Origin: an uncultured Erysipelotrichaceae bacterium
GTDB lineage: Bacteria; Bacillota_I; Bacilli_A; RF39; UBA660
Direction: 5' to 3'
DNA: 50,589 nt
Assembly: GCA_902767365.1 (NCBI GenBank)
Contig: CACXGX010000046.1
Span: forward strand, 1-50,589
The notes under the pieces were generated by a model, which saw nothing but the letters and a program-made list of their open reading frames with translations, searched no databases and was not told the origin of the DNA. Positions 17,550 to 26,809 of the stretch are shown piece by piece. Every line of letters begins with the position of its first letter. Positions within the stretch are counted from its first letter, which is position 1. The position numbers and the translations under genes are program-made.

Positions 17550-18809
17550 CTATTCCAAGTTCTTTTTAAGATCCTTCAAAGTTTTTAAAAATTCATTAGT
17601 CTTTTTAATCTCTTCATTTAATTTCTCTAAATTAGCAGTTTGTTCTAACGATAATTCTTTATCTTGTTTATCCATACCATAAACAGGAGAAATTAAAGGA
17701 CTACTTTGAAAACTATTATCATCTTTATATTTAGGTAAATCTTTAACAGATTTCATCTCAAATTCAACTACTGGTTTTTCTTCTACAACAATATTATCAT
17801 TACTTATATTAGATGACTCTTTATACATTTTTTCAAGTTCTTGAATACTGATAATTGCATCTTTTTCATCTATATAGTCATCCATTTCTTCATCAGTATA
17901 ACCAAAAGATTGAGCATGTACTAATTCATCATAACTAATAATTGCATTTTCTTCATCATCATTTACTATATTATCATTATTATTCTTATTATCTAATTCA
18001 TCATTAGAAACAACATCCAACTTTTTATCTTCTTGTTCAACTTCTTTAACATTTTCATCTAATTTAACATCAGGGAATAATACAACTTCTTTATCCTCTT
18101 TAGGTTCTTCAACATCATCACTAGAAATACTATAATCATAATTATAGTTAGTTACTGAATCATTTTTTATATCAACCATATTATTAAGATAATCATCAAT
18201 ATTTAATCTAAAGACATCTTCTTTATTATCTTTCTCGACATCTTTATCATTTATATTATCAGTATTCAACTCAACTACTTCATTTTGATCTTTTTCAGAT
18301 TCATCATTAAACTCAACAACTTGAATCTCATCATTAATTTTTTCTTGCTCATTAGATTCAACTACTTGAGAATCTTTAACTTCTTCCTGTTCATTAGATT
18401 CAACTACTTGAGAAGCTTTAACTTCTTCCTGTTCATTAGGTTCAACTACTTGAGAATCTTTTTCTTCATTATTTTGATGTTCTTCTTTAACAATATTCTT
18501 AAGTTTCTCTTCTTCTTCCTTTTTCAACTTTTCTCTAATAGAAGCAAGTTCCATTTTTGCTTTCGTTTTTTCAAGTTCTGCATCCTCTTCAACATATTTA
18601 ATTCCATCACTTGGTTTAATGTTAATTGTTTGCGTATCACTAAGATTTTTTTCTTTAGTCTTTTCTTTTTCTAATAAAATTTGATAACGTTTATTATTGT
18701 TATAAATTTCAATAGATATCGCAATAGCCAAGAATAGTGCAACAATACCCATAATGACACACAATAATACTAAATTATCAGAAGACAAACTATTCAAAAG
18801 TTCCTTCAT
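17550..18809 (-). CDS. Membrane-anchored acidic repeat protein, unknown function
   Basis: 419 residues with one N-terminal membrane segment (LVLLCVIMGIVALFLAIAIS) and then a long, highly charged cytoplasmic region. A coiled-coil-like KTKAKMELASIREKLKKEEE stretch comes first. It is followed by a 14-residue repeat (consensus SQVVESNEQEEVKD) present about three times plus degenerate copies, long D/E/N-rich segments, and a short C-terminal coiled coil (NLEKLNEEIKKTNEFLKTLK). The layout resembles membrane-tethered scaffold proteins, but no family was recognised. The ATG at 18809 follows GGGGTGAT. It overlaps nothing but abuts rsmE and mtaB within one operon of RNA-modification genes. Confidence 0.8.
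   Translation of the reverse strand: MKELLNSLSSDNLVLLCVIMGIVALFLAIAISIEIYNNNKRYQILLEKEKTKEKNLSDTQTINIKPSDGIKYVEEDAELEKTKAKMELASIREKLKKEEEEKLKNIVKEEHQNNEEKDSQVVEPNEQEEVKASQVVESNEQEEVKDSQVVESNEQEKINDEIQVVEFNDESEKDQNEVVELNTDNINDKDVEKDNKEDVFRLNIDDYLNNMVDIKNDSVTNYNYDYSISSDDVEEPKEDKEVVLFPDVKLDENVKEVEQEDKKLDVVSNDELDNKNNNDNIVNDDEENAIISYDELVHAQSFGYTDEEMDDYIDEKDAIISIQELEKMYKESSNISNDNIVVEEKPVVEFEMKSVKDLPKYKDDNSFQSSPLISPVYGMDKQDKELSLEQTANLEKLNEEIKKTNEFLKTLKDLKKNLE
18345..18470. repeat. 42-bp coding tandem repeat
   Basis: Three copies with period 42 start near 18355, 18397 and 18439, and a degenerate copy lies near 18310. They encode the 14-residue repeat of the membrane-anchored acidic protein. The near-identical DNA suggests recent expansion, so copy number probably varies between strains. 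Confidence 0.8.
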
Positions 18810-18814
18810 AAGTA

Positions 18815-19525
18815 TCACCCCATAAATTTATAATTAACAACACTTAGAATGAATGAAGAAGCAGTTTCAGTTCTTAAAACATTATTTCCCAAACTTATTG
18901 GTATATAACCATTACTTATCAATAATTCTTCTTCATTCTCACTAAATCCACCTTCTGGACCTATTACAAATATAATTGTATCACTAATAGATACATTTGA
19001 TAAGACTGTTTTAATAGTTTTTGACTTTTCATTGACACTACAAAGAAATTTATGATTAAAAGGCAATTTAACAAGCTCTTTTATATCCAAAATTGTACCT
19101 AGTTTTGGAATAAAATTCCTTTTAGATTGTTCACTCGCTTCTTTTAATATTTTTTCCCATCTTACAATTTTTTTAGAATCATTTTTATCAACTTTAACTA
19201 TAGATCTTGAAGTATTAATTGGAATTATTTCACTAACACCCAATTCACATGATTTTTGCAAAATATAATCCATTTTTTGTTCTTTTACTAATGCTTGTGC
19301 AATTACAACATTCAAATGATTATTTATATTATCTAACTCTTTAATTATCTTACAACAAACATTTTTTTCTAAAGAAACTATTGACGATAAATATACTCTG
19401 TTTTCATAAACAATTTCTACTGTATCATTAATCTTCATTCTCATAACAGTTACTACATGATAAGAATCATCATCACTTAAAAAGAATGAATCATTTTCTT
19501 TATGTCGAACAAAATATCTTTGCAT
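18815..19525 (-). CDS. rsmE: 16S rRNA (uracil(1498)-N(3))-methyltransferase RsmE
   Basis: A 236-residue SPOUT-class methyltransferase that methylates U1498 in the small-subunit decoding centre. The N-terminal PUA-like part begins MQRYFVRHKENDSFFLSDDD. The C-terminal trefoil-knot SAM site is visible as VIGPEGGFSENEEELL and SLGNNVLRTETASSF. GGGGT precedes the start, five bases after the end of miaA. In Bacillus rsmE (yqeU) is immediately followed by mtaB (yqeV); here the acidic membrane gene has come between them. Confidence 0.95.
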   Translation of the reverse strand: MQRYFVRHKENDSFFLSDDDSYHVVTVMRMKINDTVEIVYENRVYLSSIVSLEKNVCCKIIKELDNINNHLNVVIAQALVKEQKMDYILQKSCELGVSEIIPINTSRSIVKVDKNDSKKIVRWEKILKEASEQSKRNFIPKLGTILDIKELVKLPFNHKFLCSVNEKSKTIKTVLSNVSISDTIIFVIGPEGGFSENEEELLISNGYIPISLGNNVLRTETASSFILSVVNYKFMG

Positions 19526-19530
19526 ATAAA

Positions 19531-20409
19531 CTACCCCTTTATATATTTCATAACGTCATTAATAGTATGATTAAAATTATCATAATCAGTATAAAACCAT
19601 TTAATATTATCAAATTGATTATTAAAAAAAGTATATTGTCTCTTTGCAAGATGGCGAGAATTCTTCTTAATAAGTTCAATAGCATCATCTAAACTCATCT
19701 TTCCATCAAAATAAGAATATAACTCTTTATAACCGATTCCTGTATTAATAGCCTTAGATCTAATATTAGAATCATAAAAAGACTTAACTTCAGAAACGAG
19801 TCCTTCTTGAACCATCCTATCTACTCTATTATTAATTATATTATATAACATTTCTCTATCAGTTGTAAGCCCTATTAATAAAAAATCATAGATTGGTTTA
19901 GAATCTGTATTAATCTTTCCAGAATTATAATTAATATTTAAAAAACGTTCCAATCTTTTTCTATTATTAACGTGTATATTACAACAAGGATCTATTTCCT
20001 TACATTTTTCTAATAATTCTTCATTAGAAAAAGAACCATAATCAAGAGATTTATTTTCATAATTTAATTTATAATCATAAAGGCATGCCCTGATATATAA
20101 ACCACTACCACCACATAAGATAGGTGTTTTACCACGTTTTAAAATATCATCTATAATTAAACGGCAATCTTTTTGATAATCATATATTGTATACATTTCA
20201 TTAACATTTTTAATATCAAAAAGGTGATGAATAACCCCTTCTTTTTCATCATCTTTTATCTTTGCCGTCCCAATATCTAATCCTTTATAAAATTGCATAG
20301 AATCAGCATTAATTATCTCACCATTTAACTTTTTTGCAAGACTTACACTAAGTTTAGTTTTCCCAACCCCAGTAGGTCCAACAATTACAATAATTTTATT
20401 ATTTACCAT
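19531..20409 (-). CDS. miaA: tRNA dimethylallyltransferase MiaA
   Basis: A 292-residue enzyme that transfers a dimethylallyl group to A37 of UNN-decoding tRNAs, the first step to ms2i6A. It has the P-loop IVGPTGVGKTKLS, the substrate motif EIINADSMQFYKGLDIGTAK, GGSGLYIRACLYD and the C-terminal KRQYTFFNNQ. The length is normal. Its start lies inside the last codons of the upstream 165-residue gene (11-base overlap), and rsmE follows after five bases. Expression is therefore probably coupled in an operon with rsmE and mtaB. Confidence 0.96.
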   Translation of the reverse strand: MVNNKIIVIVGPTGVGKTKLSVSLAKKLNGEIINADSMQFYKGLDIGTAKIKDDEKEGVIHHLFDIKNVNEMYTIYDYQKDCRLIIDDILKRGKTPILCGGSGLYIRACLYDYKLNYENKSLDYGSFSNEELLEKCKEIDPCCNIHVNNRKRLERFLNINYNSGKINTDSKPIYDFLLIGLTTDREMLYNIINNRVDRMVQEGLVSEVKSFYDSNIRSKAINTGIGYKELYSYFDGKMSLDDAIELIKKNSRHLAKRQYTFFNNQFDNIKWFYTDYDNFNHTINDVMKYIKG

Positions 20410-20896
20410 TTCCTATTCCTCTATTAGTTAATAAATAAATACGATTACCATTATCTACTAAATTATCTTCAATTTCTCTAACCTGTATTCCACTTGCAAC
20501 AAGTTCTTTCTTATATCTATTTAGTTTAAATTTCATTTCACTATATTCTTCAAAAGATTTAGTAGCAATTCCAATATTAAAGATTAATGATTCATCAAAA
20601 TAGTCCATATACTCTCTAACACAATCATTAAATGTTGGAGTAATAAAATTTAACTGTCGATGAGTTTTGCGAGAAACTTTAATCATTTGTTCAATAAAAT
20701 CAATACTTAATGGAGCTTTATCAGTAAAAATATATTTATATCCTACACTAAAAAAAGGTTCTCTTATAGTAATAGAATTACTAAAATTATTACAATATTC
20801 AACAACTAAATCATTTTTTTTAACTAATCCTTTTTCAATTAAATAATTAAAAAACTTAAAATTAGATATTACATCATCATGCACAATTTTTTCCAT
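20399..20896 (-). CDS. Hypothetical protein, 165 residues, first gene of the miaA operon
   Basis: The family was not recognised. It is a soluble, mixed alpha/beta protein without membrane segment or obvious catalytic motif. Conserved-looking segments include NDLVVEYCNNFSNSITIREP and RQLNFITPTFNDCVREYMDY. It is preceded by a clear terminator at 20942-20972, so it probably leads the miaA-rsmE-mtaB-alkD transcription unit. The 11-base overlap with miaA suggests coupled translation and perhaps a related job, but this is inference. The coding bias is normal. Confidence 0.75.
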   Translation of the reverse strand: MEKIVHDDVISNFKFFNYLIEKGLVKKNDLVVEYCNNFSNSITIREPFFSVGYKYIFTDKAPLSIDFIEQMIKVSRKTHRQLNFITPTFNDCVREYMDYFDESLIFNIGIATKSFEEYSEMKFKLNRYKKELVASGIQVREIEDNLVDNGNRIYLLTNRGIGNGK

Positions 20897-20933
20897 ATAT
20901 AAATCACCAACAACATATTATACATCAATTATA

Positions 20934-20974
20934 TAAAAAAGAAAAAGTATTTTATCTAACACAATACTTTTTTT
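20934..20974. terminator. Terminator between mutL and the miaA operon (works on both strands)
   Basis: AAAAAGTATT pairs with AATACTTTTT (10 bp) around an 11-base loop, with T-runs on both strands. It lies downstream of mutL on the - strand. Confidence 0.8.
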
Positions 20975-21078
20975 CTAATTTAATAGACATAACTTCAACA
21001 TAATTATGTTCTTTTTTTTATATTTTGAATCTAAATATTTATCAATTATTTCCGTAAAACATTCTAAAAAGTAAAATA

Positions 21079-22866
21079 TTAATCTTTAATTCTTTTAAAC
21101 ATTTTAGCAAGTTCATAATTTGAATAACTAATTATTGTAGGTCTACCATGAGCACAATTAAAAGGATTTTTAGTATATCTTAATTTCTCAAGCAAACTTT
21201 CCATATCAGATATAGATATTACTTCATGAGCTCTAACAGAAGCCTTACAAGCTACACCAGCAGCTACTCTATCAATAAACTTTTTAGAATCAAAATCTTC
21301 AGAAGAAATAATAATATCTATTATTTTCTTAATGCAATCCTCAGCTTTATTAGCAGGTAGCCAATATGGATGACTTCTAATTACAATAGTATTTATTCCA
21401 AATTCTTCTATAACAAAACCCATATCAAGTAACAAATCAAAATGCTCTTTTAAAATAATAAATTCTTTATTAGTCATTTCAATTTTTATAGGAACCAATA
21501 AATCTATTGTTTTATTATCATGATTAGATAATCTTTCCAAATAATACTCATAATTTATTCTTTCATCAGCTGCATGTTGATCAATTAAATACATACCATC
21601 TTCATTTTGAGCAACTATATATGTTGCATCAATTGCTCCAATAGGATACATTTTTTTTATTCGATTATCATCTTCATTTTCAATAGAATGATGATATTCT
21701 TCTTTAATATCATTAATAGAATTATTTACACTTATATTATTCTCTTTATCAGTTTCAATCATATTTTCATTATCATTTATTTCTTCTTTATCATCTAAAG
21801 AAAGAGTTTCAAATGAATAATTATTATTATCTATAACCGTTTCTTCATCTACCTTATAATAAGTACCTACACTAGGCATTAAATTAGTTGTATCTAATTT
21901 ATCTTTAATTGAAGATAAAAGTAACTCCTTTAGAGTATCCATCTTAGAAAATTTTATATCCATCTTTGTAGGATGAACATTAACATCAATTAAAATAGGA
22001 TCAACATTAATATTTAATACAACAATCGGAATCTTACCATCAGGTATATGCATATAATAAGCATCAAGAATAATTCTATTAATTTCAGTATTTTTAATTA
22101 CTCTTCCATTTACTAGTATATTAATATTACTTTTTGAGCTTCTAGCACATTCTGGATAAGAAATATATCCATTTATTTCATAATCATCATTACTGCATTC
22201 AATTGGAATCATTTTTTTAGTAATATCCATTCCATAAACATTACCAATAACTTTTAACAAATTACCAGATCCATCAGTATTTAATAAAACTTTACCATTA
22301 TTAGTTAAAATAAACCTAATACTTGGAAAAGAAAGTGCCATCTTATTGACATATTCACAAATATTAGCAAGTTCAGTATAAAGGTTTCTTAAATATTTTA
22401 ATCTAACAGGAGTGTTATAAAATAAATTTTTAACTGTAATTCTAGTACCCTTTTTCAAATCACTAGACTTTGTTTCTTTAATTTCACCGCCATCAATTAT
22501 AACTGTTGTTCCAACAGAACCATTACAAGTTTTTAATTCTACTAAACTAACAGCTGCTATTGAAGGAAGAGCCTCTCCTCGAAAGCCTAAACTATCTACA
22601 TAAAATAAATCTTCTAAACTTTTAATTTTACTAGTTGCGTGTCTAGAAAAAGCAAGGACAGCATCTTCTCTGTCCATACCTATTCCATCATCAATAACAG
22701 TAATTTCTTTAACACCACTATCAACCAAATTGATTTTTATTTCACTAGATTTAGCGTCAATTGAATTCTCAACTAATTCTTTAACAACATTCATGCATCT
22801 TTCAACAACTTCTCCAGCAGCAATTTTATTAGCTAAGTTTTCACTCATTACCTCTATTTTTCCCAT
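21079..22866 (-). CDS. mutL: DNA mismatch repair protein MutL
   Basis: A 595-residue GHKL ATPase that couples MutS mismatch recognition to strand incision. The N-terminal ATPase motifs are all present: KIAAGEVVERCMNVVKELVE (motif I), VIDDGIGMDREDAVLAFSRH (motif II), SLGFRGEALPSIAAVS (motif III). The C-terminal endonuclease metal motif DQHAADERINYEYY is intact, together with ACKASVRAHE and CAHGRPT. This is thus the nicking type of MutL found in organisms without MutH. A poorly conserved acidic linker separates the halves. AAGGAT precedes the start, 10 bases after the small membrane gene that follows uvrC. Confidence 0.97.
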   Translation of the reverse strand: MGKIEVMSENLANKIAAGEVVERCMNVVKELVENSIDAKSSEIKINLVDSGVKEITVIDDGIGMDREDAVLAFSRHATSKIKSLEDLFYVDSLGFRGEALPSIAAVSLVELKTCNGSVGTTVIIDGGEIKETKSSDLKKGTRITVKNLFYNTPVRLKYLRNLYTELANICEYVNKMALSFPSIRFILTNNGKVLLNTDGSGNLLKVIGNVYGMDITKKMIPIECSNDDYEINGYISYPECARSSKSNINILVNGRVIKNTEINRIILDAYYMHIPDGKIPIVVLNINVDPILIDVNVHPTKMDIKFSKMDTLKELLLSSIKDKLDTTNLMPSVGTYYKVDEETVIDNNNYSFETLSLDDKEEINDNENMIETDKENNISVNNSINDIKEEYHHSIENEDDNRIKKMYPIGAIDATYIVAQNEDGMYLIDQHAADERINYEYYLERLSNHDNKTIDLLVPIKIEMTNKEFIILKEHFDLLLDMGFVIEEFGINTIVIRSHPYWLPANKAEDCIKKIIDIIISSEDFDSKKFIDRVAAGVACKASVRAHEVISISDMESLLEKLRYTKNPFNCAHGRPTIISYSNYELAKMFKRIKD

Positions 22867-22876
22867 ATCATAATCC

Positions 22877-23257
22877 TTAATTTATTTCATAAAATGATTT
22901 TGAAATTGGATCAACCTCATATTTATATACAACATTAGTAATAGTATTAGTAACAGTAACAATATATTTTGCATCTTTAGATACTGTAGCAGAATAACTA
23001 AAATTATCACTATTATAAATACTTTTTACCAATTCAACTGCATCATCAGCCTTCATTCCATAAGCTTCTACTATATCATTCTCAACAATAGGAGTCCCTT
23101 TATCTTCATGAGGTTTCTTTTCTTCAACTTTAGCATCATCACCTTTTTTAAATATCAAAAAAGTTCCAAGAAAAACAACTAAAACAATAACTACAACAAT
23201 AATTATTAATTCTATATTATTTTTTTTGACTTTTTTAGTTTCTTTATTATTATCCAT
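22877..23257 (-). CDS. Single-span membrane protein with small extracytoplasmic domain
   Basis: 126 residues of unknown family. A Lys-rich cytoplasmic start is followed by a strong membrane helix (IELIIIVVVIVLVVFLGTFL), a Lys/Glu linker and a compact C-terminal domain (VEAYGMKADDAVELVKSIYN and a beta-rich SYSATVSKDAKYIVTVTNTI...YKYEVDP). The outer domain looks like a small PepSY/DUF-type fold, but that is only an impression. It lies between uvrC and mutL on the same strand, 10 bases before mutL, so co-expression with repair genes is likely without any evident functional link. Confidence 0.8.
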   Translation of the reverse strand: MDNNKETKKVKKNNIELIIIVVVIVLVVFLGTFLIFKKGDDAKVEEKKPHEDKGTPIVENDIVEAYGMKADDAVELVKSIYNSDNFSYSATVSKDAKYIVTVTNTITNVVYKYEVDPISKSFYEIN

Positions 23258-23310
23258 ATTAATCTACCCTTTCTAATAAAATTATACAATACCAATATTA
23301 AAAAGTAAAT

Positions 23311-25101
23311 TTATGATTCAATATTTTTTAAATAATTAAACAAATTATCAGCAGCACTCTTAGAAATAATAGATTCAATATCTTTTGGATCTGCTTCTTT
23401 AATTTTTTTCAAAGAACCATATTTTTTTAACAATTCCTTTTTTCTAACTTCCCCTATTCCATCAACCATATCAAGAATACTAGATAACATTCCATGAGCT
23501 TTAATAGTTCTATGATAACTAATTGCATAATTATGGACTTCATCTTGTATCTTAGTTAAAAACAAAAATAAATTACTTTTTGGATCTATATCTATAATAT
23601 TTAAATCAGAATCTACAATACAACTAGTTCTATGCTTATCATTCTTCTTAAGACCAATAATTTTTATATTTAGCCCTAAAGAATCTATTATATCTTTAGC
23701 AACACTAACTTGTAATTCTCCACCATCTACAATTATTAAATCAGGTTTATCCAAATTTTCCATCAGTACTTTAAAATATCTTCTATATATTACTTCTTTC
23801 ATAGCAGATAAATCATCTTTAACATCAGCACTTATTTTAAATTTACGATATAAATTTTTATTAGGTAATAAATCATCAAATACAACCATTCCTGCAACAT
23901 AAAAAGTTCCAAACAAATGAGAGTTATCAAACGTTTCAATTCTATGTACAGGAAAACCAATTATCTTTTCTAAATCCTTTAAAGCTGATAATCTAGCATC
24001 ATCATTTCTTTTTAAAGAAGACATTTTTTCATCAAGAACCATTTTAGCATTAGATATAGAAAGATTTAATAAATTTTTTAAATCACCTCTTTTAGGAATG
24101 TTTACTTTTGTAGACAAATAAGAAGATAATATATCCACATCTATCATTTCAGGTACTAAAATCTCTTTTGGAACAATATTACCTTTTTCATAGTATTTAA
24201 TAATATATTCAAGAAATGATTCATTTTCATCACCTACATAATTAATAATATCAGAGTGATGCCCGAATAAAATACCATCTCTTATAAAAAAGACCTGTAT
24301 AGATAAATAATTATTTTCATTATAAAAACCAAATAAATCTAAATTGTAATTATTGTTCAAATCAATTCTTTGTTTTGCAAGAGTTACATTTATATCATCA
24401 AGCATATTCTTTAATTCTAATGCTTTTTCATAATTCATTTGTTCACTTGCCTTATTCATATCACTTTCAAGTCTTTTAGAAATTATTTCTTTATTACCAT
24501 TTAAAAAAGCAATTATTTCCTGTTTCATTTTATTAAGTTCATTCAAATCAATATTATCCATTTTACAATAGCCAAGACATTCTCCAATATGGTAATAAAG
24601 ACATACATCTTTACCTAAATGATTACACTTTCTTAAAGGATAAACACGATTAACAACATCTACAGTTTTTCTAGCAGCAGAAACATTTGGATATGGTCCA
24701 AAAAATTTACTTTTATTTTTATTTTTTTTACGATTTAAATTCCTAACAACATTTAAAGTAGGATAAATATCATCAGTAAGTTCAATATAAGGATAACTCT
24801 TATCATCTTTTAATAAAATATTATATTTTGGATCATACTTTTTTATTAAAGTAATCTCCAAAATTAAAGATTCAAGTTCAGTATTAGTAACTATATATTC
24901 GAAGTCTACAATATCATTTACAAGCATTAAAGTTTTTCCAGTAACTGTACGTGTAAAATAACTCTTTAATCTTCTTTTTAAATTTTTAGCTTTCCCAACA
25001 TAAATAATAATACCATCTTTATTTTTCATTTGATAACTACCAGGTAATTCTGGTACTAAAGATAACTTTTCTTTAATATGCTCTTTAATACTATTTTCCA
25101 T
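23311..25101 (-). CDS. uvrC: Excinuclease ABC subunit UvrC
   Basis: A 596-residue nuclease that makes both incisions in nucleotide excision repair with UvrA and UvrB. The N-terminal GIY-YIG domain is seen in PGSYQMKNKDGIIIYVGKAK and KNLKRRLKSYF. A UVR motif follows (QMNYEKALELKNMLDDI), then the RNase H-like C-terminal nuclease (ETFDNSHLFGTFYVAGMVVF, LIIVDGGELQVSVA) and a final helix-hairpin-helix region. The length is normal. GGTGAT lies before the ATG. The upstream gene encodes a kinase-fold protein. Confidence 0.97.
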   Translation of the reverse strand: MENSIKEHIKEKLSLVPELPGSYQMKNKDGIIIYVGKAKNLKRRLKSYFTRTVTGKTLMLVNDIVDFEYIVTNTELESLILEITLIKKYDPKYNILLKDDKSYPYIELTDDIYPTLNVVRNLNRKKNKNKSKFFGPYPNVSAARKTVDVVNRVYPLRKCNHLGKDVCLYYHIGECLGYCKMDNIDLNELNKMKQEIIAFLNGNKEIISKRLESDMNKASEQMNYEKALELKNMLDDINVTLAKQRIDLNNNYNLDLFGFYNENNYLSIQVFFIRDGILFGHHSDIINYVGDENESFLEYIIKYYEKGNIVPKEILVPEMIDVDILSSYLSTKVNIPKRGDLKNLLNLSISNAKMVLDEKMSSLKRNDDARLSALKDLEKIIGFPVHRIETFDNSHLFGTFYVAGMVVFDDLLPNKNLYRKFKISADVKDDLSAMKEVIYRRYFKVLMENLDKPDLIIVDGGELQVSVAKDIIDSLGLNIKIIGLKKNDKHRTSCIVDSDLNIIDIDPKSNLFLFLTKIQDEVHNYAISYHRTIKAHGMLSSILDMVDGIGEVRKKELLKKYGSLKKIKEADPKDIESIISKSAADNLFNYLKNIES

Positions 25102-25129
25102 AATATCACCACTAAAAGTATAACAAATA

Positions 25130-26026
25130 TTATCTTTTAATAAAAGTATGTCTTGAGAAATCTATTGTATAAGCCTTACGCATCTCTTCAATAGATGAAT
25201 TAAGGAACTTATTTTCAATATCATTTGAATAAACTCTTCTTATATCATCTTCAAGTGGAGAGCTTTTAATTCCATTATAATCAAACAAATAATTAATAGC
25301 TCCATCTTTCATACTCCATTTTCTATTTTCTTTATCAGGTGAAATAAAGCGATAATCATATTCAGCTAATCTAGTATTAACTGTATACAATAAATATAAT
25401 GCTAATAAAGAAGCCTTATCAAAATCACTTGTAAAAATATTATTATCAAAATTATAATATTTAGCATTATAAAAAAATAAATTAGTACCAAAAAACATGA
25501 CAGAAGAAATATTAAATGAACATAAATCTTGAATTTGTAATCCATCATAATCTATAAACTTTACCAATTTAGTTTCAGGATCAAAAAGGATATTAGAAGG
25601 ACTAGCAAGATCTGGAAGGATAATTGATTCATTATGAAGATTTTTAACTGCATTTGCAACAGCAATAAAAGAATCCGTAATAAAATCTAAATCTTTAGAA
25701 CCAGACAAATAATAATCAAAAGATTTAAGATCAACAAAAGGTACTGTATAACCAACTAAACCATCTTTATTCATATACATACCATCAGGAGTAACAACGC
25801 TACTATCACTAATAGAATTTGAAAGTTGTAATTTTTTATATAAATTACTACAAAAGTCATAATAAAGATTTTGGCCATCATAGTCCAAACAATCATAAGA
25901 CTTAATCATTTTAAATATTTTTCCATTTTCTAAACGATAAGTATCCGTAAATGTAGAACCATTACATATCAAAGTTGCATTATTTAAAATAGCAGGATCA
26001 AACTCTCTAACTTGTAATTTTTTCAT
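25130..26026 (-). CDS. Protein-kinase-fold protein, unknown substrate
   Basis: 298 residues with a recognisable but divergent kinase fold. GKIFKMIK (Lys39) stands for the ATP-binding lysine strand. The hinge region is VGYTVPFVDL. The catalytic loop is ILPDLASPSNILFD, with Asp139 and Asn145 at the HRD and Asn positions, and FIDYDGLQI replaces DFG (Asp159). Because all three key acidic/amide residues are kept, it may be active. About 130 helical residues follow. There is no membrane segment or signal peptide. The start has a GGGGGG-type ribosome binding site. It precedes uvrC by 28 bases and is divergent from yigZ. The fold is well supported; function is unknown. Confidence 0.72.
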   Translation of the reverse strand: MKKLQVREFDPAILNNATLICNGSTFTDTYRLENGKIFKMIKSYDCLDYDGQNLYYDFCSNLYKKLQLSNSISDSSVVTPDGMYMNKDGLVGYTVPFVDLKSFDYYLSGSKDLDFITDSFIAVANAVKNLHNESIILPDLASPSNILFDPETKLVKFIDYDGLQIQDLCSFNISSVMFFGTNLFFYNAKYYNFDNNIFTSDFDKASLLALYLLYTVNTRLAEYDYRFISPDKENRKWSMKDGAINYLFDYNGIKSSPLEDDIRRVYSNDIENKFLNSSIEEMRKAYTIDFSRHTFIKR

Positions 26027-26107
26027 ATTATCCCCCCAAAAACTAAACGATATTATATCATACTTTTAAAAAAAAATAAAATAATATATAATTAATTTGG
26101 TGATATT

Positions 26108-26677
26108 ATGAAATCAATAAAAAATAATATTTCAAATAAAATAATAATTAATAAATCAGAATTTATATGTGAGCTAATAAAAGTAAAAGAATTAAAAGAA
26201 GTGGATGAGAATATTAAATCAATTAAAAATAAATATAAAGATGCGACTCACTATTGCTATGCTTATATAATCAATGACAAAAGAAAATCAAGTGACGATG
26301 GAGAGCCCGGCGGAACTGCAGGTGTCCCAATAATGGAAACACTAAACATAAAAGATTTAAATTATATTTTGTGCGTAGTAATAAGATACTTTGGAGGTAT
26401 AAAATTAGGTGCTGGCGGTCTTGTAAGAGCATATAGAAAAGCAGTAAACGAATGTCTAGAAAAAAGTGAATATTATGAATTAGTAAATGGATATCAATTG
26501 ATAATAGAAACAAGTTATGATAAACAAACAGAAATAGAACAAATTATAAAAGATAAATATTCTAAAGAATTTAATGAAAAAGTAACATATAAAATAGAAT
26601 GTAATAAAAAAACAAAGGAAATATTAGAACAAAAATATAAAATAATAGAACAAAAAGAAAAAGTAATAGAAATATAA
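26108..26677 (+). CDS. yigZ: YigZ/IMPACT family protein
   Basis: A 189-residue member of the widespread YigZ/YvyE/IMPACT family, whose bacterial role is not established. The signature is clear: DKRKSSDDGEPGGTAGVPIM followed by VVIRYFGGIKLGAGGLVRAY. The second, smaller domain covers roughly residues 135-189. GGTGAT precedes the start. It is a single gene on the + strand between two - strand groups, with its own terminator. Confidence 0.92.
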   Translation: MKSIKNNISNKIIINKSEFICELIKVKELKEVDENIKSIKNKYKDATHYCYAYIINDKRKSSDDGEPGGTAGVPIMETLNIKDLNYILCVVIRYFGGIKLGAGGLVRAYRKAVNECLEKSEYYELVNGYQLIIETSYDKQTEIEQIIKDKYSKEFNEKVTYKIECNKKTKEILEQKYKIIEQKEKVIEI

Positions 26678-26697
26678 TTAAATCTATTACTTTTTTT
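26659..26697. terminator. Terminator of yigZ
   Basis: AAAAGTAATAGA and TCTATTACTTTT form a 12-bp stem with a 12-base loop, then T-run to 26697. The stem starts in the last yigZ codons. The A-rich left flank also gives it a T-run on the - strand, so it may serve cvpA as well. Confidence 0.85.
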
Positions 26698-26809
26698 AGT
26701 TATTTCATTTGTATTATTTCTTTTAGATGAACTTAAAATATCGATAAACCATACTTTTCAAATTATTCAATAGAAATAAAGAAAGAAAATACATCATCAC
26801 AAGAAAAAA

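Noticed and set aside
18285..18674. Phe-rich + strand frame opposite the acidic repeat gene
   Set aside because: It mirrors GAA/AAA repeats of the real gene on the other strand and has no ribosome binding site.
20985..21025. Palindrome AACATAATTATGTT with T-run as a further terminator
   Set aside because: The T-run is on the + strand, where no gene ends; the pairing is weak and AT-only, so chance is likely.
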